The position numbers and the translations under genes were made by a program. DNA of 64,000 bases from Eurosta solidaginis (taxonomy: Eukaryota; Arthropoda; Insecta; Diptera; Tephritidae), in NCBI RefSeq assembly GCF_040869045.1, contig NC_090319.1, positions 392,413,601-392,477,600 on the forward strand. The letters are read 5' to 3'. The notes below the pieces were generated by a model, which searched no databases, had not been told where the DNA came from, and saw only the letters and a program-made list of their open reading frames with translations. Shown here one piece after another: positions 20,957 to 31,648 of the stretch (positions within the stretch are counted from its first letter, which is position 1; every line of letters begins with the position of its first letter).

Positions 20957-23580
20957 AAAATGGGCAAAAAAACTTAGATTTTGGAAGAGATCATGTAAAC
21001 TTATTAGTAAGAAATATACGTTGAAAGTTTATAGATCCATCATAGAACCGCACTTCTTACATTGACCTACAATATAGAGATATACGCCGCCGATAAACGC
21101 CGTCGCCGCCACCGATTTTGGTCATTTTTCGCACGCCGCCGCCGAATGTCAAAAATATCGGCGCGGCGGCGGCGGCGTCCGGCGCGTTACTATATTTTCT
21201 TGTTTAAGACTGTTTAAGCCATTTATTGTTCATGTCGAAACTTGATCGGATATGGTCGAAAGTGGTATCAAGAGATGGGCATCACTGCCAGTTATAAGAA
21301 ACTACTTGCGAAATTTAACTCTTTCTAACTGCTCAAAAGTTATTTAAAAAACAGGCGCTTTCGATGTCAGCTTAACACGGACTTTGCGTCGCCCAATTTA
21401 CCAAGTTATTAAAACAAAAGACTGAAAGAAAAATTTGCATATTTTTTTTTCCAAACATTAATAATGAACAATGAATTCAAATAAAATGACCCACGGCGAA
21501 CATGTTTTCAAATTATCCGAAAGTTGTTAAAAATGCAAATTACCCAAAAAAGGTGCCGATTTTTTTTTAATTTTATATTGCGATTGGCTGAAAGAATTAG
21601 CGAAATCAGTTATGCAAAATCCTTTAGTGGGTTCTAGGGGCATAAACACCCCTTTGAAATGATTCTTACCTCTACTTAAGTTGAGGATATATGTACGTAT
21701 GAGAAGGGTTTGAAATATCACTCGGGCTTACATTCAAACATCTGTTATTTGCGAAAATATACAAAGCGTCTGAAATGTTAATTTTGATTTTCACACTTCA
21801 TCCTTCAACACCCAAGTCTCCCGGTTTAACAATTCCTAAAGTTGGCGACCCTATCCAAAACTAGTCCCTTGGAGTGAATCACATTGATTATAGCCTATCG
21901 ACCAAGTTTAAATATCACCTCGGCTCCTTTTACAAATGTGAATACGTAGGCACATATATTTACTACGTGAGGTTTTGTCCTTCGCAAGAACACTCAAAGT
22001 GGTGAAGTAAAAGCTTTCCCAAAACAGTCGAACTAATGACCGTGTGTGCTACTACCCTAATGTAATGGGTAGTCGAACTAGTCTGAAGCTACGCGGTCAT
22101 CCATAATGAGCTCTTATATCATTAGGCCGGAAAACAGCAGTGAACATTTTTCAACTTAAAATAGGTCGACTTTCATTCTAAAATAACGTTTTGATTTAAC
22201 GAAGACTTGAAATCAATGTTGTGAACACAAAAGTATGCAAACTTTGGTCTACATTTTAAAAATGTTATCCAGGATCCTTGTAAAATTTTAATTATGTATG
22301 CCGAGGATTATACGATTTTCACCCATGAGTTACGCAATGACATCCACTTAGACTGCTTATGATTTAGCGGCGTCCTTGGCCGAATAGTCACTCCCTAACG
22401 TTTCAAGGTGTTTCTCTAGTGTAGCTCGGCAGCATAGCGCGACAAAAACATCCGTTAGAAAGTCTTCGGAGCTACACCTAGAGCTTCTAGGAAAGTGACG
22501 TCGAGGAAGGTATGAGTTCGAAGTCGCAGTCCTTTGGCTTCTGTGCTGGCATATGGTGTGAGGGTCAGGAGGCGTGGTAGCGACTGGTGGACTGTTCGCA
22601 CATCGGGAATTGTAGCTCTTACAGCCGAAAAAACTGGGGGCGCCTTGTGCCACAAGAGTCATAAGTCTTAATACACCATTAATAGCAACCGTAAGCCGCC
22701 TTTGTGCGTGACCGCCAAGGAGCCACAAATGATTTAAAGAAATTGTGTTCGCGACGATTATTAGGAGTTAACCCCAGGTGAAACTACGCTTTGCACCAGA
22801 TATACAGACAAAAGTGTGACCATTTTATGTATCTGTATATTCCTTTCGGCAGACGCAGGAGTACCAATTCCAAAGGCCGGGGTTAGGTTCGAATCCTCTC
22901 TGGAGTATGCGAACGAGGGACAGTCCCTCCGTAAGGAGCTACTCCTGGAAATTTTTGAATGATCTTTTGAGGCAAAAACCCCGGATCCCTCCGAAATGGC
23001 CAAAACGTTGATCTCCTTAAATACGTACAAACAAAACCTTTCGTAAATATTATTTTTTTAAATAGAAAAATCAAGGTTTTTAAAGTAAGAACACCGGCGT
23101 ATGCCGGCGCGCCGACCACGCCGCCGCCGTCGATAAAGTGATCGGCGTAAACCTCTACTATAATATTCTTTATTGCCAATGAAACACATGTCGACAGGTT
23201 ACATGTTATGCAAAACAAAGCTATGAGATTAATATTGAAAATGAGGTACGACACTTTCATAAAGAGTATGATCGATGCATGAGTGTGAAACAGCTGATAT
23301 TTTACCATAGTATGAAATTTGTTTTTAATATAAAGCATGGTAAATTACCAGCCTGCCTAAGTGAAAAACTTGTGTATGTGAATGAAACCCACTCTTACAT
23401 AATTAGGGAAAATTAAAATTTTAGATTACCTCTTTTCAAAACAGAAATAGAAAAGCAAAATATATTTTACAAAGGCCTGAAATGCTTTAATGAACTTCCC
23501 AATCATGTTAAAAACTGTGAAAACTTAAACACTTTCAAAAAAAGTTTATTTGAATATTTCAAGATAAAATATTTGGTATA
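20957..23580 (+). mobile_element. CR1-like RT C-terminal fragment, split by a hAT element
   Basis: The left part (20957-21066) reads KLISKKYTLKVYRSIIEPHF. The right part (23166-23580) resumes with LFFIANETHVDRL, then MQNKAMRLILKMRYDTFIKS and, across small frame shifts, FNELPNHVKN. Together they follow the usual order of the C-terminal region of CR1/jockey-type reverse transcriptases. The 2083-bp hAT element lies exactly at the break. The upstream RT core is absent. Confidence 0.75.
21075..23157. mobile_element. Non-autonomous hAT-type element with 8-bp target duplication
   Basis: The ends are TAGAGATATACGCCG and the inverse of TAGAGGTTTACGCCG, matching the YARNG rule for hAT termini. Flanking duplication is CTACAATA (21067-21074) versus CTATAATA (23158-23165), 8 bp with one change. 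Subterminal regions are rich in CGCCG repeats (21085-21190; 23090-23150). No transposase is recognisable inside. It contains a minus-strand fragment (about 22880-23015) related to the jockey-like 5' sequence at 49130-49320. The open frame 22728-22357 is unidentified. Confidence 0.8.
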
Positions 23581-23593
23581 TGTATTTCATGTT

Positions 23594-24536
23594 GTTGTTG
23601 TTGTTGTAGCAATGCTCGCCCCACCTAATAGCCGCGACCGATCACAAATTTTCATCAATATCCTCTAACGGGAGTCCAAGGAAACTTGCCGTTTCAACAG
23701 GGGTGGACCATAAGGAAAGGGGTGTTAGAGGCGTTGGTTCCACATTACAATTAAAGAGATGGTTGGTGTCATGTGGGGACACATTGCAAGCGGGGCATAC
23801 ATTTTGTATGTCGGGGTTGATTCTGGATAGGTAAGAGTTTAACCTGTTACAGTATCCAGAAAGAAGTTGAGCAATAGTGACACGCGTTTCCCTGGGGAGT
23901 ATGCGTTCCTCTTCCGCGAGTTTTAGATAATTTTCTTTAAGTATTGGATTCACCGGGCAATTCCCGGCATAAAGGTCCGACGCCTGTTTATGGAGTTCGC
24001 CAAGGACCTGCTTGTGTTTTTTCACTTCATACGGCTGGGTTCTCAGGTGCCGTATTTCCTCAAAATGCTTACGGAGATGACTCTTTAAGTCCCTAGGCGG
24101 TGCTGGTTCATCAATCAGATGTCTGTTGGGATGCCCAGGTTTCTGGGTATTCAACAGGAACTGTTTGGTCAGCATCTCATTTCTCTCCCTGATGGGGAGT
24201 ATTCTCACCTCATTATGCAGATGGTGTTCTGGGGACATAAGAAGACAGCCCGTGGCGATTCTGAGAGCAGTATTTTGGCAGGCCTGTAGTTTCTTCCAGT
24301 GGGTAATTTTTAGGCTTGGCTATGGGTGACGCGTAGCACGTAATCGGCTGGCTAATTGCTTTGTATGTAGTCATGAGCGTTTCTTTATCTTTTCCCCAGG
24401 TACTGCCAGCGAGGGATTTGAGGATTTTGTTAAATGTAGATCCTGATCAAACGTCACACCCAAGATTTTGGGGTGTAGGACAGTCGGTAGCGTAGTGCCA
24501 TCGACGTGGATGTTCAAAATGGACCCCCATTTAATC
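23594..24536 (-). mobile_element. 5'-truncated jockey-like retrotransposon with 13-bp TSD
   Basis: It is flanked by direct repeats of TGTATTTCATGTT (23581-23593 and 24537-24549). The CAA-type tail lies at the left because the element is on the minus strand. Minus frame 24238-23642 encodes the C-terminal part of the RT protein (HHLHNEVRILPIRERNEML, RINPDIQNVCPACNVSPHDT with the zinc knuckle, ending DIDEN). A further stretch to 24536 covers the preceding RT segment with frame breaks. Confidence 0.88.
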
Positions 24537-24549
24537 TGTATTTCATGTT

Positions 24550-25321
24550 ACTGATCCTTGAGCGTACATGGCCAATCCAAACAGACACAGAGGAACCTTA
24601 TGCGTCAGGTCAAATATATCGCTCGCAATCAAATTGGGGAAGAGTTCCCGAAAACATCGTCTCAGACAAACAGTTGGAGGGTTCATGAGAGTCACGTATA
24701 TTCCAACAAAAATAATAAAACAATAATATATTATGATTAATTATGTTTATATAAAAACTGACGCAGGGAGGAGTGGAAACACATCCTTTCCAACCATCCG
24801 ATAAAAGTGGCTCATTCTGCTGAGCTGCTAGCGTTTGTGTTGATCGGAATCAAATGCATTCCGACAGCACAAACAGAACGAAAATAAAAAAGTTTTAAGT
24901 AAACGATAACATGCCGAAGTTGGTTATTTTGTGACAGTATTTTTGGTACATTGGAAAATTGTTGTTGTTATTATACGTTTCGGTAAATTTTCGTCAGTAT
25001 TTCAAGCCCGAAATACTGGAAAAAAGGTAGTATCATATAAGCATAAGCTATGTATATACAAATTTACATGTATTTTTTTGTTTTGTTTACATGTTTTTTA
25101 AACGTGTTATTTCCTTGAAATGGGCTTTATTTGTTATACAATAAGTTATGAATTGTTTTGTACAAATATAAACTGCAGCTATTGTTTTCTTCAAAAAAAA
25201 TCTACCAACTTCTACCACTATTTTCATTTTTCGTCTACCAACATTCTCTTTTTAAAAGTGCACTTGATTAGACAAACAGGTTACGCTCTTCACACAGACA
25301 GGTTGCGCTCTTTGCTTACCA
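24550..25321. other. Unassigned spacer
   Basis: AT-rich, with an inverted T/A-rich stretch around 25050-25110 (ACATGTATTTTTTTGTTTTG and neighbours). No gene or known repeat family is recognised. It probably includes the remaining 3' flank of the CR1 fragment. Confidence 0.4.
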
Positions 25322-25466
25322 AATGATTTAAGGGCCCATTACTGATACTTAGTCTATTATGTAGCAGCACGCACATTCACAGCCACGCTCACCTGATAAA
25401 ATGCTTGTTTTTGTTGGTTTTTCTTTGTGGATGCTATTTGGCACTGTTATACTTCTTAGGACCATC

Positions 25467-25898
25467 CTAGACAGTAAGCTGTCATGGAAGCTCAACTTGG
25501 AGGAGAGGGTCAAGAAGGCCTCAACGGCACTCTATGCATGTAAAAGAATGCTGGGGTGTACGTGGGGCCTATCGCCCTCTCTTTCTCATTGGGTTTTTAC
25601 AGCGATTGTAAGCCCTATTCTATACTATGGAGTTCTTGTTTGGTGGAAAGCCACACAAAAAACAACATACCTCAAAAAATTAGAGGGGGTATGCAGACTA
25701 TCGATGCTTTGCATTACGGGAGCCCTGAAAACAACCCCGACGGCTGCACTGTATGCCATTCTGCACATTCCACCTGTAGACCTGGTAGCAAAGAACAAAG
25801 CGTTAATGACCGCAACCAGGCTCGATGCTTCGGGGCAGCTTGAGCGCCGACCATATGGCCATAGTAGTATAGCGTCCTCAGTCACAAGACGAACTTGA
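25467..25898 (+). pseudogene. LOA/R1-group RT, C-terminal part
   Basis: The plus frame reads TILDSKLSWKLNLEERVKKA, then the WGLSPSLSHWVFTAIVSPIL block with the ALKTTPTAALYAILHIPPVD segment, typical of RNase H-bearing LOA/R1-group elements. The frame ends at 25898, just before the RNase H frame, so one frame shift separates them. Catalytic RT motifs were lost by 5' truncation. Confidence 0.75.
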
Positions 25899-25923
25899 GG
25901 GAGATCTTAAGGCCACAATAGAG

Positions 25924-26763
25924 GTGAACGGTTGGCGCAAGGGTGCGCAAATGGCGGACGAGGCGATACATGTGTACACCGATGGTTCCAAAATAGTGGA
26001 AGGAGTAGGGTCTGCGGTATACTGTGCTGATCCGGAATTAAGCAGATCCTACAGGCTGCCGGATTACTGTAGCGTTTTCCAAGCGGAAATATTAGCCGTA
26101 ACCAAAGCAGTAGAAACCCTGGAAGAGAATAGCTTAAGCTGCAACCGTGTTAACTTTTATATTGACAGTCAAGCAGCAATTAAGGCAATAATCTCGCATA
26201 GCACAGCATCTAAATGCGTGTTAGAGTGTAAGCAGTCTCTGGAGAGAATCGGGACAGGGAGAAGCATACATCTATATTGGGTCCCAGGGCATATGGGAAT
26301 AGATGGGAATGAAAAAGCGGACGAATTAGCTAAAAAGGGCGCATCCCTTGAAGCTTGCTCCGTAGACGTCCCAATTAGATTGGGCGAGATTAAGCGAATG
26401 CGAGAGGTGCACATGATCGACCAAGCAGAAAAGGCGTGGGTTCAAGCGCGGGGCTGTAAAGTGTCGAAAATTATGTGTAGGTCTTACAACCTTAGACTAA
26501 CACAGTTGCTTCTATCATTAAAAAGAGAGGACTGTAGACTCATGACGGGTATTCTGACTGGACACTGCCTTCTGGCGTCACATGCCTTTAAATTAGGTTT
26601 GGTCAGTGATAGCAGGTGTAGGAAGTGCGGGTTGCAGGAGGAAACGATCGAGCACGTTCTGTGCTCGTGCCCTGCACTTGCCAGGCTAAGACTCCAGCTA
26701 TTAGGAGTGATACAGCTGTCAGATCTAGAATCAGCAAGTGGCTTAAGTCCTAGGAAGCTCTAG
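25924..26763 (+). CDS. RNase H domain and C-terminal knuckle of the LOA/R1-group element
   Basis: 279 residues. RNase H runs from about residue 13 (IHVYTDGSKIVEGVGSAVYC, first Asp) through FQAEILAV (Glu) and INFYIDSQAAIKA-type DSQ (Asp) to YWVPGHMGIDGNEKADELAK (His, Asp). All catalytic residues are present. The C-terminus carries CRKCGLQEETIEHVLCSC. In the family this domain removes the RNA strand after reverse transcription. It is uninterrupted but lacks a start of its own, because it is part of the truncated polyprotein. It is closely related to the minus-strand tail at 5545-5230. Confidence 0.85.
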   Translation: MNGWRKGAQMADEAIHVYTDGSKIVEGVGSAVYCADPELSRSYRLPDYCSVFQAEILAVTKAVETLEENSLSCNRVNFYIDSQAAIKAIISHSTASKCVLECKQSLERIGTGRSIHLYWVPGHMGIDGNEKADELAKKGASLEACSVDVPIRLGEIKRMREVHMIDQAEKAWVQARGCKVSKIMCRSYNLRLTQLLLSLKREDCRLMTGILTGHCLLASHAFKLGLVSDSRCRKCGLQEETIEHVLCSCPALARLRLQLLGVIQLSDLESASGLSPRKL

Positions 26764-28984
26764 GTCCTGGTTTTTGATAGGGGTTTTCAGTTTGGTCGTT
26801 AAAACAAACTTCTGGTAACACTACGGACTCAATAAGTCTATGTGAGGTCCTCATGGACCGGCCAGTTCAACCTACCAACCTACCTAGGACCAAAAAGAAG
26901 TGTAGTAGCTGCTATCGAAAACTGAGTAAAATTTTTATTGTAAAATTACAAAGAAATATCCTTATTTACTTTCAAACGAGCACTTAATTACATCTCTCTT
27001 TAAAATCCATATATTTTGACCAATTTTAATTAACAAATTTTGATACTTTATTACCGGGGAAGATTGCTAAAACACGACCAAAACCGTCGGGGAGGTATTA
27101 ATAGACACGTTTTTGCATCGCTGCCAATAATTCGAATACTTTTTCTGTTTAGACTATTGATAACAGGACAAAACGCGCCTTTTCATTTCTCTTTCCACAT
27201 TTTGGTTATTGCAGTCGACCTCGCTTTCAAACTGTTTTTCGTGGAGAACTTTTGAACGGGTAGAAAAACTTAGAACCCGTGTTTGTATTCTTAATGCTGG
27301 AATAACTACGCGTCCTCAGATACCCCAATTCAAGACTTTTATATAATTTTCTTTCGGACCCATATAGGTGCAGTACATTTTCATTAAATTCGTTCAAAAA
27401 AATTTACCATCACAGCAACCCATGTCTGATATTCCGGTCCGTTTTTTGTTTCCCTGTGTCGCTTTCCACGACAGCAACCCCTGTAATTTTGACACTTCGT
27501 TCAGTGTCAGACGCATGTCCCACGCAGGTTCCACTGAGTTCCACAATAGTTTGACACTGACCGAAGTGTCAAACGGCAGTGTGTTAGAAAGAGCAAGGAA
27601 TTGTTTCCTTCTAATACATATCATACTTGTAAACCTGTACTATGAATGGCCCTTTAGTCGTCGCTGAACAAGTGGCGTAGCAATATCGTGTGTGGCTATC
27701 GCATGTTTGTGCAGCGAATGTTAAAAATATGCATGAATGTAGTATAGGCCCCTATTATGAGCTTTTTTCGATCTCCGCTGGCTATCGAAAATCAAATTTG
27801 AAATTGGTATTATATCATCTAATCTCTGTCGAAATTTTCGTTGTTTATCTAATTTTAAAGCGAATAGAAATTTGTTGTCGACGCTGTATCGAATTAGAGG
27901 AAAATTGTTTTAAACGTAAGTTTTTTGTGTTTATCTTCTACTTTTTTGCTACCTAATAGTAATTTCAAACTATTTGTATTAATCGTATATAGTTTAGGAG
28001 GCTTATTTTTATGAAAACTAATATCCTCACAGAAAGAAAATGTTATATTTTCATGCTGAAAAATTGAATAATAATGAAAATTTTTGAAAATAAAAAAATC
28101 AATCTTGTAAATCATATTAAAATTACAAAGTTCAAAGTAACATAATAACAAAGTTAAATAAAAATAATTGAGTCAATATATTTTAAGAACCTATATATAG
28201 GTCCAAGGTCGTGGATACAAAACAACTGCTTGAAAGACTGGTTTCAAAAATGGGACAAAATCCGTTTATAACAATAGGAAATTGCAGAAAGGGTCAGGTG
28301 GAAAAAATTCCGCGTGTATTCTCGTACCCGATGCTCCAAATGGTTGGAATAGACTTGGCTGTTGTGCATTGTTGCAGCCATAATGTACCTATACCAAGTG
28401 TGTCAACTAAGCGCTAAACGTCAAAACTACAAACAGCCTCGCTCACCTGATGCAAATCTCAGGTCTAGAGTTGCATTTTTGGTACGTAGGAGTACTTTGT
28501 AGTATTTATAGATGTAATAGTTGCATATATTTCCGCGGAAATAAGAATACTAGATTTGTAGCCTGCAACAATGCGGAAACATACGGAAAGCAAAATTTAT
28601 TTAAATTAGAGTCAAAATATGAAGCGCCACACGTGTAACATGGAAAAATTTCACTTCTAAGGCTGTTTACACAAATGCATAAGGGCAAAATTATATAAAA
28701 CGCTTTGGTCACTTCAAAAGCATATATGACACTACTTTATTTTTGCTTGGATTTCAAGCTAAAAAAACTAACGAAACTTTATCGGAACTTCAAAACACAA
28801 AAAACATTTCTATCATGAAAAAGCGAGGCCACTATTCCCCCATAATTAGCGAGTTTGTCATGTTTTTGTTTTTGTTTTACATTTTATCTTTACATTAACA
28901 TTTCTAACAATAAAACAATGCAAATAACACGCGCAAATTATTTCTTTCTCTAATGGTTCACATTTTTCACAAGAAACTTGATTC

Positions 28985-29618
28985 TAATTGTGTTTTTATG
29001 CACCAAATTTTCAAACTAAAAAAAAACTTTCATTTGTCTGAAAAAAATAAAGAAAAAACGGCCGAATGTCAAAAAACCTATCGAAAAACAAACTAGCTCG
29101 TTTGTTTTTAATGAAAGGTTGTATTTTTCTTGTATTTCGTTAGTTTTTTGAAATATAGTTTAGCGTAGGCACGCAACCAAAGCATTTACATATGTAAATT
29201 TTTCGATATTTCGCCCGACAGATGAATTAATGAAAGCAACACAACCAAAGCGTCTGTTTAAATCCGCCTTAATTTTTGTAGCTGTGAAAGCCTCCTGCAA
29301 ATATAATGGTGCTGTAATTGCAAACAAATCAAACTCCTATATGACGCTACTATATTTTCTATGTATTTTTCTTGTATTTTCTCTTATATTTTTTGTCGAG
29401 GGAGCCAATAAGGTTTCAATACTGGTGAAAGTGTGTGAACTGTAATTGAAAAAACTAACGAAATACAAGAAAAATTCAACGTAGTTCATTAAAAACAAAC
29501 AAGCCAGTTAGTTTGTATTTCGATAGGTTTTTTGACATTAGGCAGTTTTTTCTTTATTTTTTCTGACAAATGAAAATTTTGTTTTTAATTTCAAAATCTT
29601 GTGCATAAAAACACAATT
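28985..29618. mobile_element. Foldback element with about 175-bp arms
   Basis: The left arm 28985-29157 and right arm 29438-29618 are inverse complements with few differences: AATTGTGTTTTTATGCAC, AATGTCAAAAAACCTATCG, and CTTGTATTTCGTTAGTTTTT with inverse forms on the right. The 280-bp centre carries a 71-residue open frame (29230-29445) without a recognisable domain. Confidence 0.75.
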
Positions 29619-31448
29619 AAATTCAAAGTGTAAATTGTGTGTGCAAATGAGTTTTCAATAAGTGTACATTTTTCAGTTTTTCATAGTGAACTTGGGTACA
29701 GAAATTCAAATTAAAAAGTTTTTCACAAAAATTTGAAAAACTCTACGTTTTCTCTGCTTTTTACAATCAAAGGAGCAACCCTCCGTAATAAATTAAACTT
29801 TTAATGAAAATCAATCAACACTTTTCGCCATGATATAAAATTAAAATGCTGTGGAGCAGGAGCAACACTTTTGCGACTACATAAACCCTGTTTCAATCTT
29901 TTACGTCCCTACAAGAACACTGACTATCATATGACTATCATATGACTATCATCTGATTGTCAGCAATGTCAACCTAACGATCAGCGCCTCATACAAACTT
30001 TCTATCACAAACTTAAGGGGACTTGCGCAAATGTGATGTAAACAACTGTGTACGTGTGAGTTTTTGTCTCCTTCTTATACACTAACATGGCCTACTGATT
30101 AAGTATATAGCCGTACTGCTCACTCTCATTCCTTTTCCTGGATCAGTGCTGACACTCTAACTATCAAAAAGTGTCATAAATGATAGTTTACTGTAGATAT
30201 CAGGTATGACTGTTATACTATCATAAATGACCATTGTTATATTCCGCCAAAAATGAAATATTGCTTTTTGCTTTTTATTTACTTTATTTCATTACGTTTT
30301 TAATTTTGTACGTGATAAAAGGATTTCTTATTTTCAGTAGTTTCTTATTTGTTTAAAATAAATAGTTTTATAAGAATTCGATTTCAAAATGTTCAATTTA
30401 AATTCAGAAAATAACAAAACAATAGAAGAGCGCTTTCCTCATGCGGAAACACATTTAAAAATGAATCACCACTAACCACTATTATTTTTCGCGTATCAAT
30501 TTTTTGAGTGCGCCCCATACATTCCGACAGCTTTTGGTATTTTTTAATATTATTTTAGATTTTTTTTTTCTTTTAGCATGGAGCTTTGAAATGCTCTCTT
30601 TTTCATTTTTTAGACTTATTTTTTATATGGTTTTCGTCGTTTGAAAATGGCGGAATTTAAAAAATAACAAAACAACCGTGATAATCATTTGATTGCCATA
30701 TGACATTCAGTAGTGACAACATGATTAAATCGGATAATCTGTTCTCGCATACATAAAATTCCGTTGAGAATTATGTATCTGTCTCACATGCATTATGGTA
30801 TCTGCTGTTGTTCTTTTGTTCTGTACCAGGTGTCCGAAGCCTTCCCAGTTTTAGTCCTTTTTCATGATTATAGGCTGTCGTTGGGAACATGCGGACATGC
30901 GTGAGCGAACAAAGGAACATACATAAATTTGAGTATCAATGTTTACGTCATCGCAGGATCAGCATTGTCAATTACAAGTGTGAGTGTATTAGTAAAACTA
31001 TCAGCGTTTCTTGTAGGGGTCTCTGCACAGAACCCTAATTGACCTTTTTCAACCGAAACAACAATGGCAACCCAGATTTTCCCGTTATGCCCACTTAAGC
31101 GATTGCCTGTCAGAAAGAAGTCAACACACTTGTACTTGTACACTATGGTTGCAGCTATTAATCTTTACTGGATAGCATGTCCCTGAAGGCTTCTATATTC
31201 ATTATGAAGTTTAGTTTTTAAGACATTTAACAACATGCTTAGAAAGTTACAATGTTTAGAAAGCTACAATTACGCGTTGAAATTCATTTCAGCGTTTTAT
31301 ACTTCTGGCTAGTTCTTCATAATAAATAATTTTGCTTTAATTTTTTTTGACAGATGATGGGAATGTGCTTTTCTGAACGGTTGAATTTATCGAATTACCG
31401 AACAATGACACTAGTCTTGATCGAATGAGTTTCATAATACCGAATGAA

Positions 31449-31648
31449 ACCCAAATCACACGGAAGATTGCGCATTCACGAGCTCAAAATTGCCTCGTTC
31501 TGCGCATCTGCGTCACACATGACTGCTTGAGCGAATGAAAGAACGAGAAAAAAACATGAGCTAAAGGAAAATAACGTAAAAATTGCCCATAAAAAACAGC
31601 TGATCTATTGTTTACATGCGCAATGCGCAATCTTGTGTGTGTGATTTG
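31449..31648. mobile_element. Short hairpin MITE
   Basis: AAATCACACGGAAGATTGCG at the left is matched by the inverse of GCGCAATCTTGTGTGTGTGATTTG at the right. About 200 bp with no coding capacity. Confidence 0.55.

Larger units (their letters stand above)
25465..26884 (+). mobile_element. 5'-truncated LOA/R1-group non-LTR retrotransposon with 8-bp TSD
   Basis: It is flanked by TAGGACCA at 25457-25464 and 26885-26892. It interrupts the left arm of the inverted structure exactly where the right arm is continuous. It retains the RT C-terminus, RNase H and terminal knuckle, and ends in a CCTACC-type tail. Confidence 0.88.

Noticed and set aside
22357..22728. 123-residue minus frame inside the hAT element as its transposase
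   Set aside because: It lacks the DDE/hAT dimerisation motifs and has low-complexity composition. I could not identify it.
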